A DNA stretch of 64,000 nucleotides, taken from Megalobrama amblycephala (Eukaryota; Chordata; Actinopteri; Cypriniformes; Xenocyprididae). The position numbers were made by a program, and so were the translations under genes. The DNA is taken from positions 24,457,142 to 24,521,141 of the forward strand of contig NC_063054.1 in NCBI RefSeq assembly GCF_018812025.1, written 5' to 3'. The notes under the pieces are model-generated. The model had not been told where the DNA came from. It ran no database searches and saw nothing but the letters and a program-made list of their open reading frames with translations. Of the stretch, positions 11,014 through 21,505 are shown piece after piece (within the stretch, counting starts at the first letter, position 1; each line of letters opens with the position of its first letter).

Positions 11014-11499
11014 CTATGACACACAGGAACGTAGAAAAGAGCAAACCCTTTTATCATTGCATGAATCTTTATACAATGCACTTCTGTACATTCTGCTTTA
11101 AAGAACAGCTTAAATGAATTTCTTTGCTGGTCCAGATTGGTTGGTTTTATGTTGATTTAACGTTGGTCAGCCTAGTGGACCGGCATAATAATGCCAAAAC
11201 ATATCAGGTGACCAGCATGGCACACTTTTTTTAAGGACACTGCAGCCCACCAGCTTCCAAGACATATTTGCTGGTATTTTCATCAGGGTTAAGAGCAAGG
11301 GCAGTTTGTAGTTTTGATCGTTGTGATGATTCATTACTATAAATACTTTAAGTCAAGCATGAAATTTTATTTGAAAAAACAGTCTGCAGTAGGGTCTGAA
11401 AATAACCAGAGCACTGTAGTGAATTCCTCCATTTTTTTTTTAATCTGTTATCCAACATTTTGTTGGATAACAAAACACATAACACATAATTAGAATTGA
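11014..11499. other. intron sequence, nothing recognised
   Basis: Upstream flank of exon o. It holds a small inverted repeat (ttatccaacattttgttggataa near 11450) and a poly-T run. Confidence 0.5.
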
Positions 11500-12138
11500 T
11501 TAAAGGGATAGTTCACCCTAAAATGAAAATTTGATGTTTATCTGCTTACCCCCAGCGCATCCAAGATGTAGGTGACTTTGTTTCTTCAGTAGAACACAAA
11601 TGATGATTTTTAACTGCAACCGTTGCCGTCTGTCAGTCAAATAATGCTAGTGGATGGGAACTTCTACTATAAGAGTAAATAAAACTTGCATAGACAAGTT
11701 CAAATTAAACCCTGCGGCTCGTGACGACACATTGATGTCCTAAGACAAGTATATGCGCGAGACATCACTGCCGCTGTCAGAGCGTGATCAGACCTCACTA
11801 ACAGAGTGCTGAACGCAGTTGGACATAGTGGTGTATTAGAGTTAAAAAATGATTTAAATACTGTTCGGTTTCTCGCACAAACCAATCGTTTCGTGTCTTA
11901 GGACATCAATGTGTCGTCACGAGCCGCAGGGTTTAATTTGGACTTGTCTATGCAAGTTTTATTTACTCCTATAGTAGAAGTTCCCATTCACTCGCATTAT
12001 TTGACTGACAGACGGCAACGATTGGAGTTAAAAATAATCATTTGTATTCAACTGAAGAAACAAAGTCACCATCTTGGATGTGCTGGGGGTAAGCAGATAA
12101 ACATCAAATTTTCATTTTTGGGTGAACTATCCCTTTAA
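11500..12138. mobile_element. TTAAAGG fold-back MITE, intact
   Basis: Ends ttaaagggatagttcaccct and gggtgaactatccctttaa. Arms of about 240 bp run inwards (ccctgcggctcgtgacgaca against tgtcgtcacgagccgcaggg) around a short unpaired middle at about 11745-11895. TTAA at both edges fits a TTAA target site. An imperfect direct repeat (acataa[t/c]tagaatt) lies just outside each end. Confidence 0.88.
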
Positions 12139-12266
12139 TTGATTAGAATCCAACATAACTAGAATTAATTATCTCCAATTAATTCTAATCAAGTTATGGG
12201 TATAGGTTTAGAAATTATTGTGATCATTTCAATTAATTGAGTTTGGGTTCAGTTATATATTATTTT

Positions 12267-12650
12267 AAAGAAATTAATACTTTTATTCAGCAAGGATGCA
12301 TTCAATTGATCAAAAGCGACTGTTAAAGACATTTATAATGATACGGATGATATGATATGAACAGATTTCTATTTCAAATAAATGATTCTTTTGTGTGATC
12401 TATTTATCAAAGAATTCTGAAAAAAAAACATATGGTTTCCACAAAAATAAATGAAGCTAAGCAACACAACTGTTTTCAACTTTAAAAATAATAATAAGTG
12501 TCTTGAAAGTTTCAAATCAGCATATTAGAATGATTTCTGAAGGATCATGTGACACTGAAGACTGGAGTAATGGCTGCTGAAATTTCAGATAGATTTCATT
12601 TGAAAATATATATTAAAAAAGAAAAGTTATTTCTAATTGTAATAATATAG
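12267..12650. repeat. ACTACC-family repeat, end-truncated
   Basis: Carries acttttattcagcaaggatg, then acaacactgttttcaac-like and atgatttctgaaggatcatg blocks in the order of the other copies. Neither terminus is clear. Confidence 0.65.
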
Positions 12651-12896
12651 AGAGAACAGTTATTTCCAGTTATAATACTATTTCACAATTTAACTGTTTT
12701 ACTGTATTTTTGTTTTTGTCAAGTCTTCTGAAGCCTTACAATAGTTTTGTGTGAGGAACAAACCAACATTGAAGTTGTTATACACTAAAAAACTTGGCAT
12801 CAAAATATTCTAATACAAATATAAAAACAATCCAAATGTTGTTCTTTCATAAAAAATTCTGAAACTAGTCTACAGCTTTTGATTTACTTATATGTT

Positions 12897-13550
12897 TTAA
12901 AGGATTAGTCCACTTTAAAAATGTACTCACCCCCATGTCATCCAAGATGTTCATGTCTTTCTTTCTTCGGTCGAAAAGAAATTAAGGTTTTTATTTTCCT
13001 TATAGTGGACTTCAATGGCCTCCAGACGGTTGAAGGTCAAAATGACAGTTTCAGTGCAGCTTCAAAGGGCTTTAAACAATACCAGACGAGGAATAAGGGT
13101 CTTATCTAGCGAAACGATCGTCATTTTCAACTGTATATGCTTTATAAACACAAATTATTGCCTTGTACATGCTTCTGCTTTCTGCATTCTTCAAAAAGCT
13201 TACGCCGTATGTCCTACGCCTTCCCTATTCAACTTACGGGAAAAAAAAACGAAACTGGCGCCGCGTTCATTCCGTAAGTTGAATTGGGAAGGCGTAGGAC
13301 ATACAGCGCTAGATAAGACCCTTATTCCTTGTCTGGTATCGTTTAAAGCCCTTTGAAACTGCACTGAAATTGAAATTTCAACCATCTGGAGGCCACTGAA
13401 GTCCTCTATAAGGAGAATAATCCTGGAATGTTTTCATCAGAATACTTAATTTCTTTGCGACTGAAGAAAGAAAGACATGGACATCTTGGATGACATGGGG
13501 GTGAGTAAATTATCAGGTAAATTTTATTTAAAAGTGGACTAATCCTTTAA
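12897..13550. mobile_element. TTAAAGGATTAGTCCAC fold-back MITE, intact
   Basis: Ends ttaaaggattagtccacttt and aaagtggactaatcctttaa. Long arms pair (cccatgtcatccaagatgtt against acatcttggatgacatgggg; tgtcctacgccttccctatt against its complement). The inner cgtaggacata/gccttcc block also occurs in the loop of the element at 1102-1886, so the two may share an origin or a capture. Its left end (12897) faces unique sequence and its right end is 64 nt from exon n. Confidence 0.87.
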
Positions 13551-13613
13551 GCACTGAACCACCTGACGAAAACAATGCTCTTAAAATCTTCAGGCTGATG
13601 TGTTCAGACTCAC

Positions 13614-13739
13614 AAGCCATAGCAGGAGTTGATGGCAAGGCTGCTGATCTGCTGGGGCGGCTCTCCACTGACCCACACCAGCTGTACCACCAGCTCCACC
13701 TGATACCCAGGAGACTGCTTCAGAGGACTGCTGCGCACC
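13614..13739 (-). CDS. stxbp5: stxbp5 exon n: QLVWVSGEPPQQISSLAI
   Basis: Residues 493-535: VRSSPLKQSPGYQVELVVQL then VWVSGEPPQQISSLAINSCY. The acceptor is TCCCTCAG|G and the donor is GGCTT|GTGAGT. It matches the mammalian GYQ-ELVIQLVWV-GEPPQQITSLAV segment. A fold-back MITE ends about 64 nt past its donor. Confidence 0.95.
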
Positions 13740-14521
13740 CTGAGGGAATGACAGAAAGAGGACATGGTTTATAGACAGTCCCTGCAAAAAAAAGTATAAC
13801 ATTTACTGTACAATGTGATATATTACATACTGGGGATGGGCATGAGCTCCCAAGCACTTGAAAGTGACAGTCATGATCAATCATATAAACAACTTCAACA
13901 CTAGTAAAATCCAGCTAAACAACTATATGAAAATGTGTCAAAAAGGAGCATTATTGTGCAACTAGGTAGTCTTATTTGTCTTGAACTTTAAGTCTGTGGC
14001 AGCTAAAGCACTCAGCGCTCTGTTTGGAGAGGAATAGGGGGCGTACACACAGGACACATTCATACAAAGCTGAATGTAAAAGGACGCAGTATACCTGAGA
14101 TGTGTTTGTAAAAGTAGAACTATTTTTACTTGACAAGACACTCATATTTGGTGGATATCTGTTGAGTTCTCAAAATGACCAAAATGCTCATCCTTATTAC
14201 TGCAAGTATACTGTGGGGTCCAAAAGTCTGAGTAAATTAGATTTAAAACCTAATTTAAATAATTTTAAATTAAACAAATTTGGTTAACAATCTTTTATTT
14301 GTTAATTAATTTGATATTGATTTTTAATTTTGCAATATTACTAGTTCACAATTCAAAGCAGATTTGTGACATTAATCATGTGAACTCCTTTGTATAGTCA
14401 GATGTTTCCTTCCATTGAAGCACAAGATGCTCTTTGGATCATTCTCAAATCATGCAGGATCACATGATCATTAGGTTTCAAACAAACTTGTAAAGTTCAA
14501 GCAGGTCAAGTGCTGCTGTCA
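13740..14521. other. intron sequence, nothing recognised
   Basis: Between exon n and the next fold-back element. No repeat terminus or coding similarity seen. Confidence 0.5.
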
Positions 14522-15287
14522 TTAAAGGGTTAGTTCACCCAAAAATGAAATTTCTGTCATTAATTACTCACTCTCATGTCATTCCACACCCGTAAGACCT
14601 TCGTTCATCTTCGGAACACAAATTAAGATATTTTTGATACAATCCATTAGCACAGTGAGGCCTCCATTAACAGAAAGATAATTAACACTTTCAGATCCCC
14701 AGAAAGCTACTAAAGACATATTTAAAACAGTTCATGTGACTACAGTGGTTCAACCTTAATGTTATTTTGTTTCGAATCAGTGGTTCGGAGCGTGTATCAA
14801 ACTGCCAAAGTCACATGATTTCAGAAAATGAGGCTTCATTACGTCATAAGTGTTTTGAAATTTCTGTGGTTCACGTGACTTTGGCAGTTTGATACGCGCT
14901 CCGAACCACTGATTCGAAACAAAAGATTCGTTAAGCTTCGAACCTTCATGAAGCAGTGTGTTGAAATCGCCCATCACTAGATATTGTTGAATAAAGTCAT
15001 TATTTGGGTTTTTTTGGCACACAAAAAGTATTCTCGTCGCTTCATAACATTAAGGTTGAACCACTGTAGTCACATGAACTGTTTTAAATATGTTTTTAGT
15101 ACCTTTCTGGACATCTGAAAGTGTTAATTATCTTGCTGGCAATGGAGGCCTCACTGAGCCATCGGATTTTATCAAAAATATCTTAATTTGTGTTCCGAAG
15201 ATGAACAAAGCTCTTACAGGTGTGGAATGACATGAGGCTGAGTAATTAATGACAGAATTTTAATTTTTGGGTGAACTAACCTTTTAT
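14522..15287. mobile_element. TTAAAGGGTTAGTTCACCC fold-back MITE
   Basis: The left end is ttaaagggttagttcaccca; the right end gggtgaactaaccttttat has lost the exact TTAA. Arms of about 350 bp pair well (catcttcggaacacaaatta against taatttgtgttccgaagatg; cagtggttcggagcgtgtat against its complement near 14890). No coding capacity. Confidence 0.87.
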
Positions 15288-15489
15288 AGCAAGAGGGCAA
15301 TGTACCAAAACTAAGAAATTCTGAAATTCATTTTAACTTTTAATACATCTTGAAAAGCAAAATGTTATGCTTATAATATAATAATAATAAAAAATAATAA
15401 AAAAAAGACATTCACACAAGTAGTTTAAGACTTTTGGATCCCTCATAATATGTGTACACAAAGATATGACTTTGGCAAAGCAGCATTAC

Positions 15490-15674
15490 TTGAGGCAGGG
15501 TATGTTGTCTCGCATCCCGTCTGAAGAGTTGCTGCTAGTGGAAGGGTGTGTCTGAGGGCCGGAGGTTTGTGGACTGGGGGAGGTGCTTGGTGTGGGAGGA
15601 GCTGGTGTCTGATCTCCTCCCCCTTCTGGAGACTCTAGATCATTCAGCTCATACTGTAACCTGACTTCCAGTAA
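15490..15674 (-). CDS. stxbp5: stxbp5 exon m: Pro/Ser-rich loop and blade start
   Basis: Residues 432-493. It opens LLEVRLQYELNDLESPEGGG, continues with a Pro/Thr/Ser-rich stretch (TPAPPTPSTSPSPQTSGPQT), and ends SSDGMRDNIPCLK. The acceptor lies in a GTGTGTGTGTTTTACAG tract and the donor is AA|GTAATG. The loop diverges most from mammals, as expected of a disordered insertion between strands. Confidence 0.94.
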
Positions 15675-16743
15675 CTGTAAAACACACACACACATATATG
15701 TAACTGACACAAGTGTGCTTGAGAACAGATGTATGAATCAGCTAAATGCAGTTAATTGATCCCCATCGGTGTCGCTATTCTTAATAAGAGATACACTAAT
15801 TGGTGTGTGCGTGCTTCCGAGTGAGTGTTTCTATGTGCGTGAGAGTCACGGGACCGAAGGTGCTAATAGGTTTAATTTGCCCTCATTATACAGAAGTGTG
15901 AACATCCTGTCAGCAGCCGATGGCAACGCTAATTGTTTTCCCCACATTTGCACTGAGCATGCGCCTCCGCCATCCAATCAGATTCATTCCTGTGTCTGAA
16001 ATTCACATGTGTCCCTAATATGACTGTATTTGAACATCTGATTCATTATTATCCTGGTTATATGAGTCATATTGATATGTAAACAAGTTGCGTTGATTAA
16101 GCATTAATAAAGCACAATTGCTTAGCTGCTTCAGTCTAAGAACCACATTATATATTTTCCCACAATAAATTATATGTAAATTCAAATTATTCACAGATAT
16201 ACTTTCTAATGGCATTATCATAAGTGCTCATTTATTTATGGGTCACGGAAGCATCAGTATGCAAATGAGCAGCTTGCAAAAAAACAGTGAGAGGGCAAAA
16301 TGAATGCAGTATTAATTATTCAAGCTCAATATATACAGCTAGATGTGGTGAACATTAATTAAAATGGCTTTGAAAAGCTTAGGGATTTAGTTAAGCATCT
16401 GAGTAACAACTGTTCCTCGGATATCCTTAGCTGGCGCCGAAGCCGGCACAAACACATGTACGAACGCACACGTTCAACACATTCAAGTCACTGAACAACA
16501 TTCATTTAATGAACAGATTTTATATCATTATTAACGTTATGAGTCACGGCAGTTGTCAGGAAACTAAAATAACTCGAGACGGGGAAAAAGAGAGACAGAC
16601 TTAAGAATGTCTATAAGGGCAGGATTACTCATTCCACTCCAGAAAACAAAGTTTTTAAGTCAAGAGACCTCATTGAAAACATCGTTACAAATTTACTAAA
16701 ATTAACTAATCAGAAAAAAATATTAAAAACAATGTCTATTTAC
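15675..16743. other. intron l-m, TE-free
   Basis: A 1,069-base intron without a recognisable repeat end, unlike most of its neighbours. Includes gagtcatattgatatg-type AT-rich sequence and no coding match. Confidence 0.5.
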
Positions 16744-16964
16744 CTGCACCACCTCTGTGGTGATTTCCTGTTTGCTGAATCTGTATATGATGACGTGGGC
16801 AGAGACCCCAGCCACACAAAGCATGCGGCTCTCGGGACACCAAGACATCAACTGAATGGCGAACGGGTCCTCATCCACAATCTCTGTGCTGGGTTTCTCC
16901 TCCTTACAGCGTGCCTTCTCAAATACCTTCGCTGTCTTCAGTTTGTACAGCACCTGGAGCATTA
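16744..16964 (-). CDS. stxbp5: stxbp5 exon l: second propeller blade, PESRMLCVAGVSAHVIIYRF
   Basis: A 221-base exon, residues 358-431. It begins IMLQVLYKLKTAKVFEK, passes through EIVDEDPFAIQLMSWC and PESRMLCVAGVSAHVIIYRF, and ends SKQEITTEVVQ. The acceptor is GGTGCTCAG|TA and the donor is CAG|GTAAAT. The KVFEK and SWCPESRMLC motifs favour tomosyn-1 over tomosyn-2. An internal ATG (MLQ) is not a gene start. Confidence 0.95.
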
Positions 16965-18389
16965 CTGAGCACCATGGGAAATACAATTCAAAGGGAAAAA
17001 GTAAGAGATACTGTAATGTAGTCAACCAGTCATTAACACAAAATTTGAGATTTTTTTTTTATCATATAATCTAACACTCTCTGTAATGCTCAAGTATTAT
17101 CATACATATGCTCATACATTATCTGTTCTATTACACTGCTATTTCCCAAATAAATAAATAATAGGACAAACTAATTTAAATGGAAAAGATTTTATTATGA
17201 GAGAGACTGCAGAGTGATATGAGACATAAAACTAGCGCATTTTTATAGGAAATAGGTTGCCTTGGACAACGATCAGTTTAGCAGTCATTAGACAAAAAAT
17301 ATTTATCCACAAAATGCTGCAATTGAACAAATCGGAATCTAGTATTCCAGAAAACAAAAGTCTTATAACTTCTAGATTTGTACAGTTAATGCTTTAGGGG
17401 ATTAAAAGGATAATGGGAAATGCTTTAATGCCTTCAAATGCATAAATGTGTTTTGTATAATTTTTTAGGACCTCTAATCCACTGACTCCAATTGTTCAGT
17501 TCAGTCAAAGCAGAAAAAAAAAATGTCGTGAGATTAGCCAATCTGTTTTAGCAGGATTAAAACTTCCTGTTTAATTAGCTTTATATTTCATTGGTGGACA
17601 AAATGAGGGCCACTTTGGTTTTAAATTAGTTCCGACCATTAAGAAAGCCCATTTGAATGTTAAACAAGCGCTTGCGTGAGGGGTTGGCAACCTTTGTGGT
17701 ATTTGTAATATTACAATATGTCCTTTAGCACCTATGGGAGGTGGAGGAACAGTGAAAACCTTAGTCTGTCAAGCTCGCAGTTTAAACAAGGTCAAATGCC
17801 ATTTACAGGTAACACTCTCACCACGCTGGTCTCCCTCAGCGGTGCGCAAGGTTAGACAAAGCCTGTGGGATCTGGGGAGTTTTTTGTATGTGACACTATA
17901 AGGCCAGTCCCCAGTTGGGTCGTAAATCATGGAAAATGACCTTATTGTTAAGGTAAGTGATGTCTGATGTCAAGTTATACTCCAACAGTGGTCAGCAGAA
18001 TTCAGTTTTTAATTAGATGTTTAGTCGAATGTCTAACTGTAGCCAAAGTCTCTTTTTTAAAGAAAATCAGTTTACTCTGCGGCCACATTTGCTATGCCTC
18101 AGGCAGCTATTTCGGGCATGCAAGATCAACTCCTATCTACTTGAACAGGGAAATAACAAATGCTGAAAAAATTTAAATAATATATTTCAAATCAGCAACA
18201 AAATCTGACATTAACTGAACCTTAAATGTTGTTCAAGAGTTCAAGAGAGAAAAAAAACACATATGCATGACTTAACCAGTTGCCAACTGGCTCTTTTATT
18301 TAGAAGGTGGGACTTTTCCTTTGCATTTTCCTTTCTCCCATTCGTCATATTAAGAGTGAACTGCTTTGGTATAAATACAGTCTTTGCTG
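16965..18389. other. intron k-l, first part, nothing recognised
   Basis: About 1.4 kb of mostly unique sequence with no clear repeat end, exon or RNA gene. Confidence 0.45.
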
Positions 18390-18465
18390 TGGTCAAAATA
18401 GCAGCGTATGGTGCTAGCAATACCAAGGTCATGAGTTTGATTCCCAGGAAACACAAAAACCTTTG
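18390..18465 (+). repeat. tRNA-derived SINE fragment
   Basis: Reads gtatggtgctagcaatacca and aggtcatgagtttgattccc. The last part resembles a polymerase III B box (GGTTCGANTCC) in the setting usual for fish tRNA-derived SINEs. A similar head is at 63045-63110. The 3' tail is degraded. Confidence 0.55.
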
Positions 18466-18550
18466 TTTTTAGATAAATGCAAATATGTAATGCAAATGTG
18501 TTTGAAACTTTGAAAAACTATTATACTGCACACATTGTGGTAAATGAAAC

Positions 18551-19386
18551 TATAGACCCCTTAATCGCCTACGTCACTGTGACGTCACCGCTCTAGCTGG
18601 AGGCAAAACATAAATAAGAACTCATAGCAGGCGCGCTAAAAGTTTGAGGTTTTGACTTTAAAATGTCGTCTTGTTGTGTTTTTGGCTGCCAGAATAGAAG
18701 GAACAGGACTTTTGGTTCAAAACTGAAGTTTTTACCAGATCCCGGCAGACATTCCTTCACAGAAATCAAAAAGATAACTGTGGTTGAATGCAATACAGCG
18801 TACAGACTGGAGTCTGGACGGAGACGATCATAAATAATACTCGTGTTTGCAGTGCACACTTCATATCAGGTAAAATAATCGATGCATACGTAATGGTGTG
18901 TTGGTTTTATCTAGTACAAATCAGCAAGTTTCTGTTTTATAGGTGAAAAGTCGCCAACTTTTAGTGCACTAGCTAGCTTAAATGTCAAACAAACATACAA
19001 CGATAGATGTGTGTGCCATCCTTTGAATGGTCTCTTAAAATAATCCACATTGCTAGCCATAATCATAGTTAGCCCAGCGTTAGGTTACATTAGACAATAA
19101 GCCTTGACAAAATTCCCTGAACCACCCGAAAGTAATTCATATGTTGTCTAGGAAATATCCAAAAGTTAAGTTAATTTACAAAAATAGCTGTCACAGTCCC
19201 GCAGAGTCAGTGACTGTACATATTCGGACAGTTCTGAACCTTCTTCTGCATCTATGTTTAATAAATCCCTCCTAAAACATGCTAGCTTACGCTTGTCAAC
19301 ATTGAGTCAAGCGTCTCTTTTTGCCTCCAGCTAAGCCCCGCCCACCAGGAAACGTTGCAATGTTTACAAACTTATAAGGGGTCTAT
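18551..19386 (+). mobile_element. P-like element remnant with THAP sequence
   Basis: The left end tatagaccccttaatcgcct and the right end taaggggtctat are inverted repeats. Inside, a plus-strand segment resembles the THAP DNA-binding domain found in P-element transposases. The flanks carry an exact 17-bp direct repeat (18518-18534 and 19383-19399). The left copy lies 16 nt outside the element and the right copy overlaps its end, so this is not a standard 8-bp P-type duplication. Most of any transposase is missing. Confidence 0.7.
18663..18867 (+). pseudogene. degenerate THAP domain
   Basis: Begins at an ATG with MSSCCVFGCQNRRNRTFGSK, which fits the first two cysteines of a C2CH THAP finger. 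A frame change is needed to read WLNAIQRTDWSLDGDDH. A further change reads TRVCSAHFISG, the conserved C-x2-H end, just before GGTAAAA, a possible splice donor. A stop interrupts the first frame after ESGRRRS. THAP domains occur in P-type transposases and in host proteins; the flanking inverted repeats favour the transposon. Confidence 0.7.
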
Positions 19387-19445
19387 TATACTGCACACAA
19401 TGAGTAAATGAGGTGAATATGAAGTCAGAAAAGCTCGGTACTCAC

Positions 19446-19486
19446 TTGCTGAAGCATCCCAGAACTTCACTGAACCATCTGCATGC
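19446..19486 (-). CDS. stxbp5: stxbp5 exon k: 41-base micro-exon HADGSVKFWDASA
   Basis: A very short exon coding (G)HADGSVKFWDASA, the conserved ITGHADGSVKFWDAS WD40 motif shared with the preceding exon. The acceptor is CTTGCAG|G and the donor is GCAA|GTGAGT. One base completes Gly and one base starts Ile. Residues 344-358. The end of a P-like transposon lies about 57-60 nt past its donor. Confidence 0.93.
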
Positions 19487-19934
19487 CTGCAAGAAGAGCA
19501 GAGAATCTTTTATTTTAGCTGTCTCATACACACAAACCCACATAAACTCACTGACAATTTCCCATTACCACATGTATCCAAACAAACCAGCGAGTTAAGA
19601 TAAGTTACTATGTCAGATAAAAGCTAGTCAAGAGATGAGAGGAAGTGCTCTTCCCACTGCTGTCAAACCCACTAAAACAGCAGAAAAAGATTCTGTCATC
19701 CCATGGGCGGTACATCAGAAAATGCTTACTTTTTGTCATACTTCCCCTTACGCTACCATCTTGTCCCGTTCATTACCCTCTCTTCTGCACTCCTCCTCCC
19801 TTTCCCTATACCCTGCCTTCTTTTACTCCATTTAAGTCTCTCTTTTTTTTCAGATTTCTGCTATTTCAGCAGAACTACAAGCGGTGAAAGAGAGAGAACA
19901 GAGCAAAAAGAATAACGGCACACACACCCTCTCG

Positions 19935-19935
<1 letters not shown>

Positions 19936-19994
<59 letters not shown>
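19936..19994. repeat. (CA)n microsatellite next to exon j donor
   Basis: About 29 uninterrupted CA units on the plus strand, read as (TG)n in the stxbp5 transcript. It begins about 19 nt past the exon j donor. Confidence 0.95.
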
Positions 19995-19995
<1 letters not shown>

Positions 19996-20012
19996 GTACA
20001 CACTGCTCTTAC

Positions 20013-20080
20013 CCAGTTATTATTATTTCAGGGTAGCTTTGTGTGCCCAGGCCCCAGTTTCCGCCACTGATAGGCCATTC
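20013..20080 (-). CDS. stxbp5: stxbp5 exon j: EWPISGGNWGLG
   Basis: Residues 322-344: EWPISGGNWGLGTQSYPEII then IT. The acceptor is ATCACAG|GAA and the donor is ACTGG|GTAAGAG. In pre-mRNA sense a (TG)n microsatellite starts about 19 nt past the donor (19936-19994). This is close enough to interact with splicing factors; see the findings. Confidence 0.94.
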
Positions 20081-20750
20081 CTGTGATGAACAACAGAACC
20101 ACATAAAAGCACTTAAATCCACAAAAGCTTACCGCATAAATCCGACATTTCATGACATATGAGAATAGAGGAAATTTAGTAGTTATTGCCCTAAAGCGTG
20201 TGAGCATTCCTGGGAAACTTAATAAAAAGAAAGTGGCCAATTTGTAAGTTTTAGTAAGCGTACTCTTTTAATATAATGACTGTGGCTGGCACAAAACATT
20301 TCTGCAACGTGGGTGGAACCTTTATTAAATGGCTGGCGAAGCTCTATAGGAAAGCATTTCCTCATGAGGTGTGGAAGCTGAAGCAGTTTATTCAAAGGTA
20401 TTCAGAAGTGCTGTGATTCAAAGTGGGCCGTCTGAGTTAACCTGCTCCCTGTGGGAGACAGAGCCACAACTTACACACCGCACTCCAGTCTTGGCTGAGA
20501 GGTCATGCTTTCTTTCATACCCATAAATACCCCTGTCTGTGTCTCTGACCCACACAGTCTGAGGACACAATGTGCTGCACGACGGGGGCCTGAAGTCACA
20601 CAGGCACAGGGCAACGGGGGGATTCACCAGGGGCCGCAATCTAGTCACTCCAAAGCCAAAATGTGTTTCGTTCGCATGAAGTTTTATCCTTAAAGACATC
20701 GTTATGCGTCAGATTTGCATATTTAAATGTGCGTGCACACGCTGCTGTAC
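20081..20750. other. intron i-j, nothing recognised
   Basis: Contains short frames and a CpG-containing stretch (20470-20640) without similarity I recognise. Confidence 0.45.
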
Positions 20751-20898
20751 CTTTTTGCTGTAGCCCTGTCGTTTCTGGCGAGACCCGACAGAGTAAAGTG
20801 CAGGTACGAGGTCCACAGGACAATCGGCTAAGTACTCACAAGACGTCACAGGAGACTCATGAATCATCATGGGATATGGATTTTCAAAGATAGGGTAA
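20751..20898 (-). CDS. stxbp5: stxbp5 exon i: YPIFENPYP...YSKK
   Basis: Residues 272-321. It reads YPIFENPYPMMIHESPVTSC, then EYLADCPVDLVPALYSVGSR and QKRQGYSKK. One leading T completes the Gly codon; the end is phase 0 (AAG|GTACAG). Forty-nine codons match the mammalian protein without an indel, with substitutions mainly at MM and S/A positions. Confidence 0.96.
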
Positions 20899-21019
20899 CT
20901 ACAAAAAAACATCACAGGTCAAAACCATCAGATCGACACTGTAGTGTAAAAGTGTGATAGAGTCAAACATGTTAGTCACAAATATGACGTACGTAACAAA
21001 TGCTGTGGGTGATACGTAC

Positions 21020-21092
21020 CCATTTTGTGCAAGGTCAATAACAACTAAATCCTTTTCGAGGAGGACTACTACAGCATATGGTTCCTGAAAAT
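21020..21092 (-). CDS. stxbp5: stxbp5 exon h: FQEPYAVVVLLEKDLV
   Basis: Residues 248-272: DFQEPYAVVVLLEKDLVVID then LAQN. The acceptor is CTCTGCAG|AT and the donor is AATGG|GTACGT. The strand pattern AVVVLLEKDLVVIDL is the conserved blade of tomosyn and Lgl proteins. It is separated from exon i by an intron of only 121 bases. Confidence 0.95.
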
Positions 21093-21194
21093 CTGCAGAG
21101 AAACATAAATGGGATGGGTAAAATCAGGAATACATCCCTATACATTTGAGACATTTTTTACATAATACACATACTGTTGACTACTAGATTTTTT

Positions 21195-21505
21195 TAAAAA
21201 TAAATTATTATTTGTATTCAACAAAGATGCATTGCACTGATCAAAACAGACAGCAATGATACAGTATCTATGATGTTACAAAATGTTCTATTCAAAAAAT
21301 ACTTAAAAATGTATCACAGTTTCCACAAAAAATACAGAGTAGCACAACTGTCTTCAACATTGATAGCTGCCTCTTGAGCAGCAAATCAGCATGATTTGAA
21401 TGATTTCTGAAGGATCATGTGACACTGAAGACTGAAGTAATGGCTACTCAAAATTCAGATTTGGCATCACAGGAATAAATTACATTTTAAAATATATAAC
21501 AAGAC
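21195..21505. repeat. ACTACC-family repeat, truncated
   Basis: Carries gtattcaacaaagatgcatt, tttctgaaggatcatgtgac and ggcatcacaggaataaatta in family order. Termini missing. Confidence 0.68.

Noticed and set aside
15490..16964. stxbp5l (tomosyn-2) as the identity of the gene
   Set aside because: Motifs SWCPESRMLC, SPRKSRQPSG and SVTSIDKESREAI fit STXBP5 better than STXBP5L, and the linker lacks the long STXBP5L-specific insert.
18390..18465. A functional tRNA gene
   Set aside because: Only a B box-like motif and SINE-like flank are present; no cloverleaf can be drawn.
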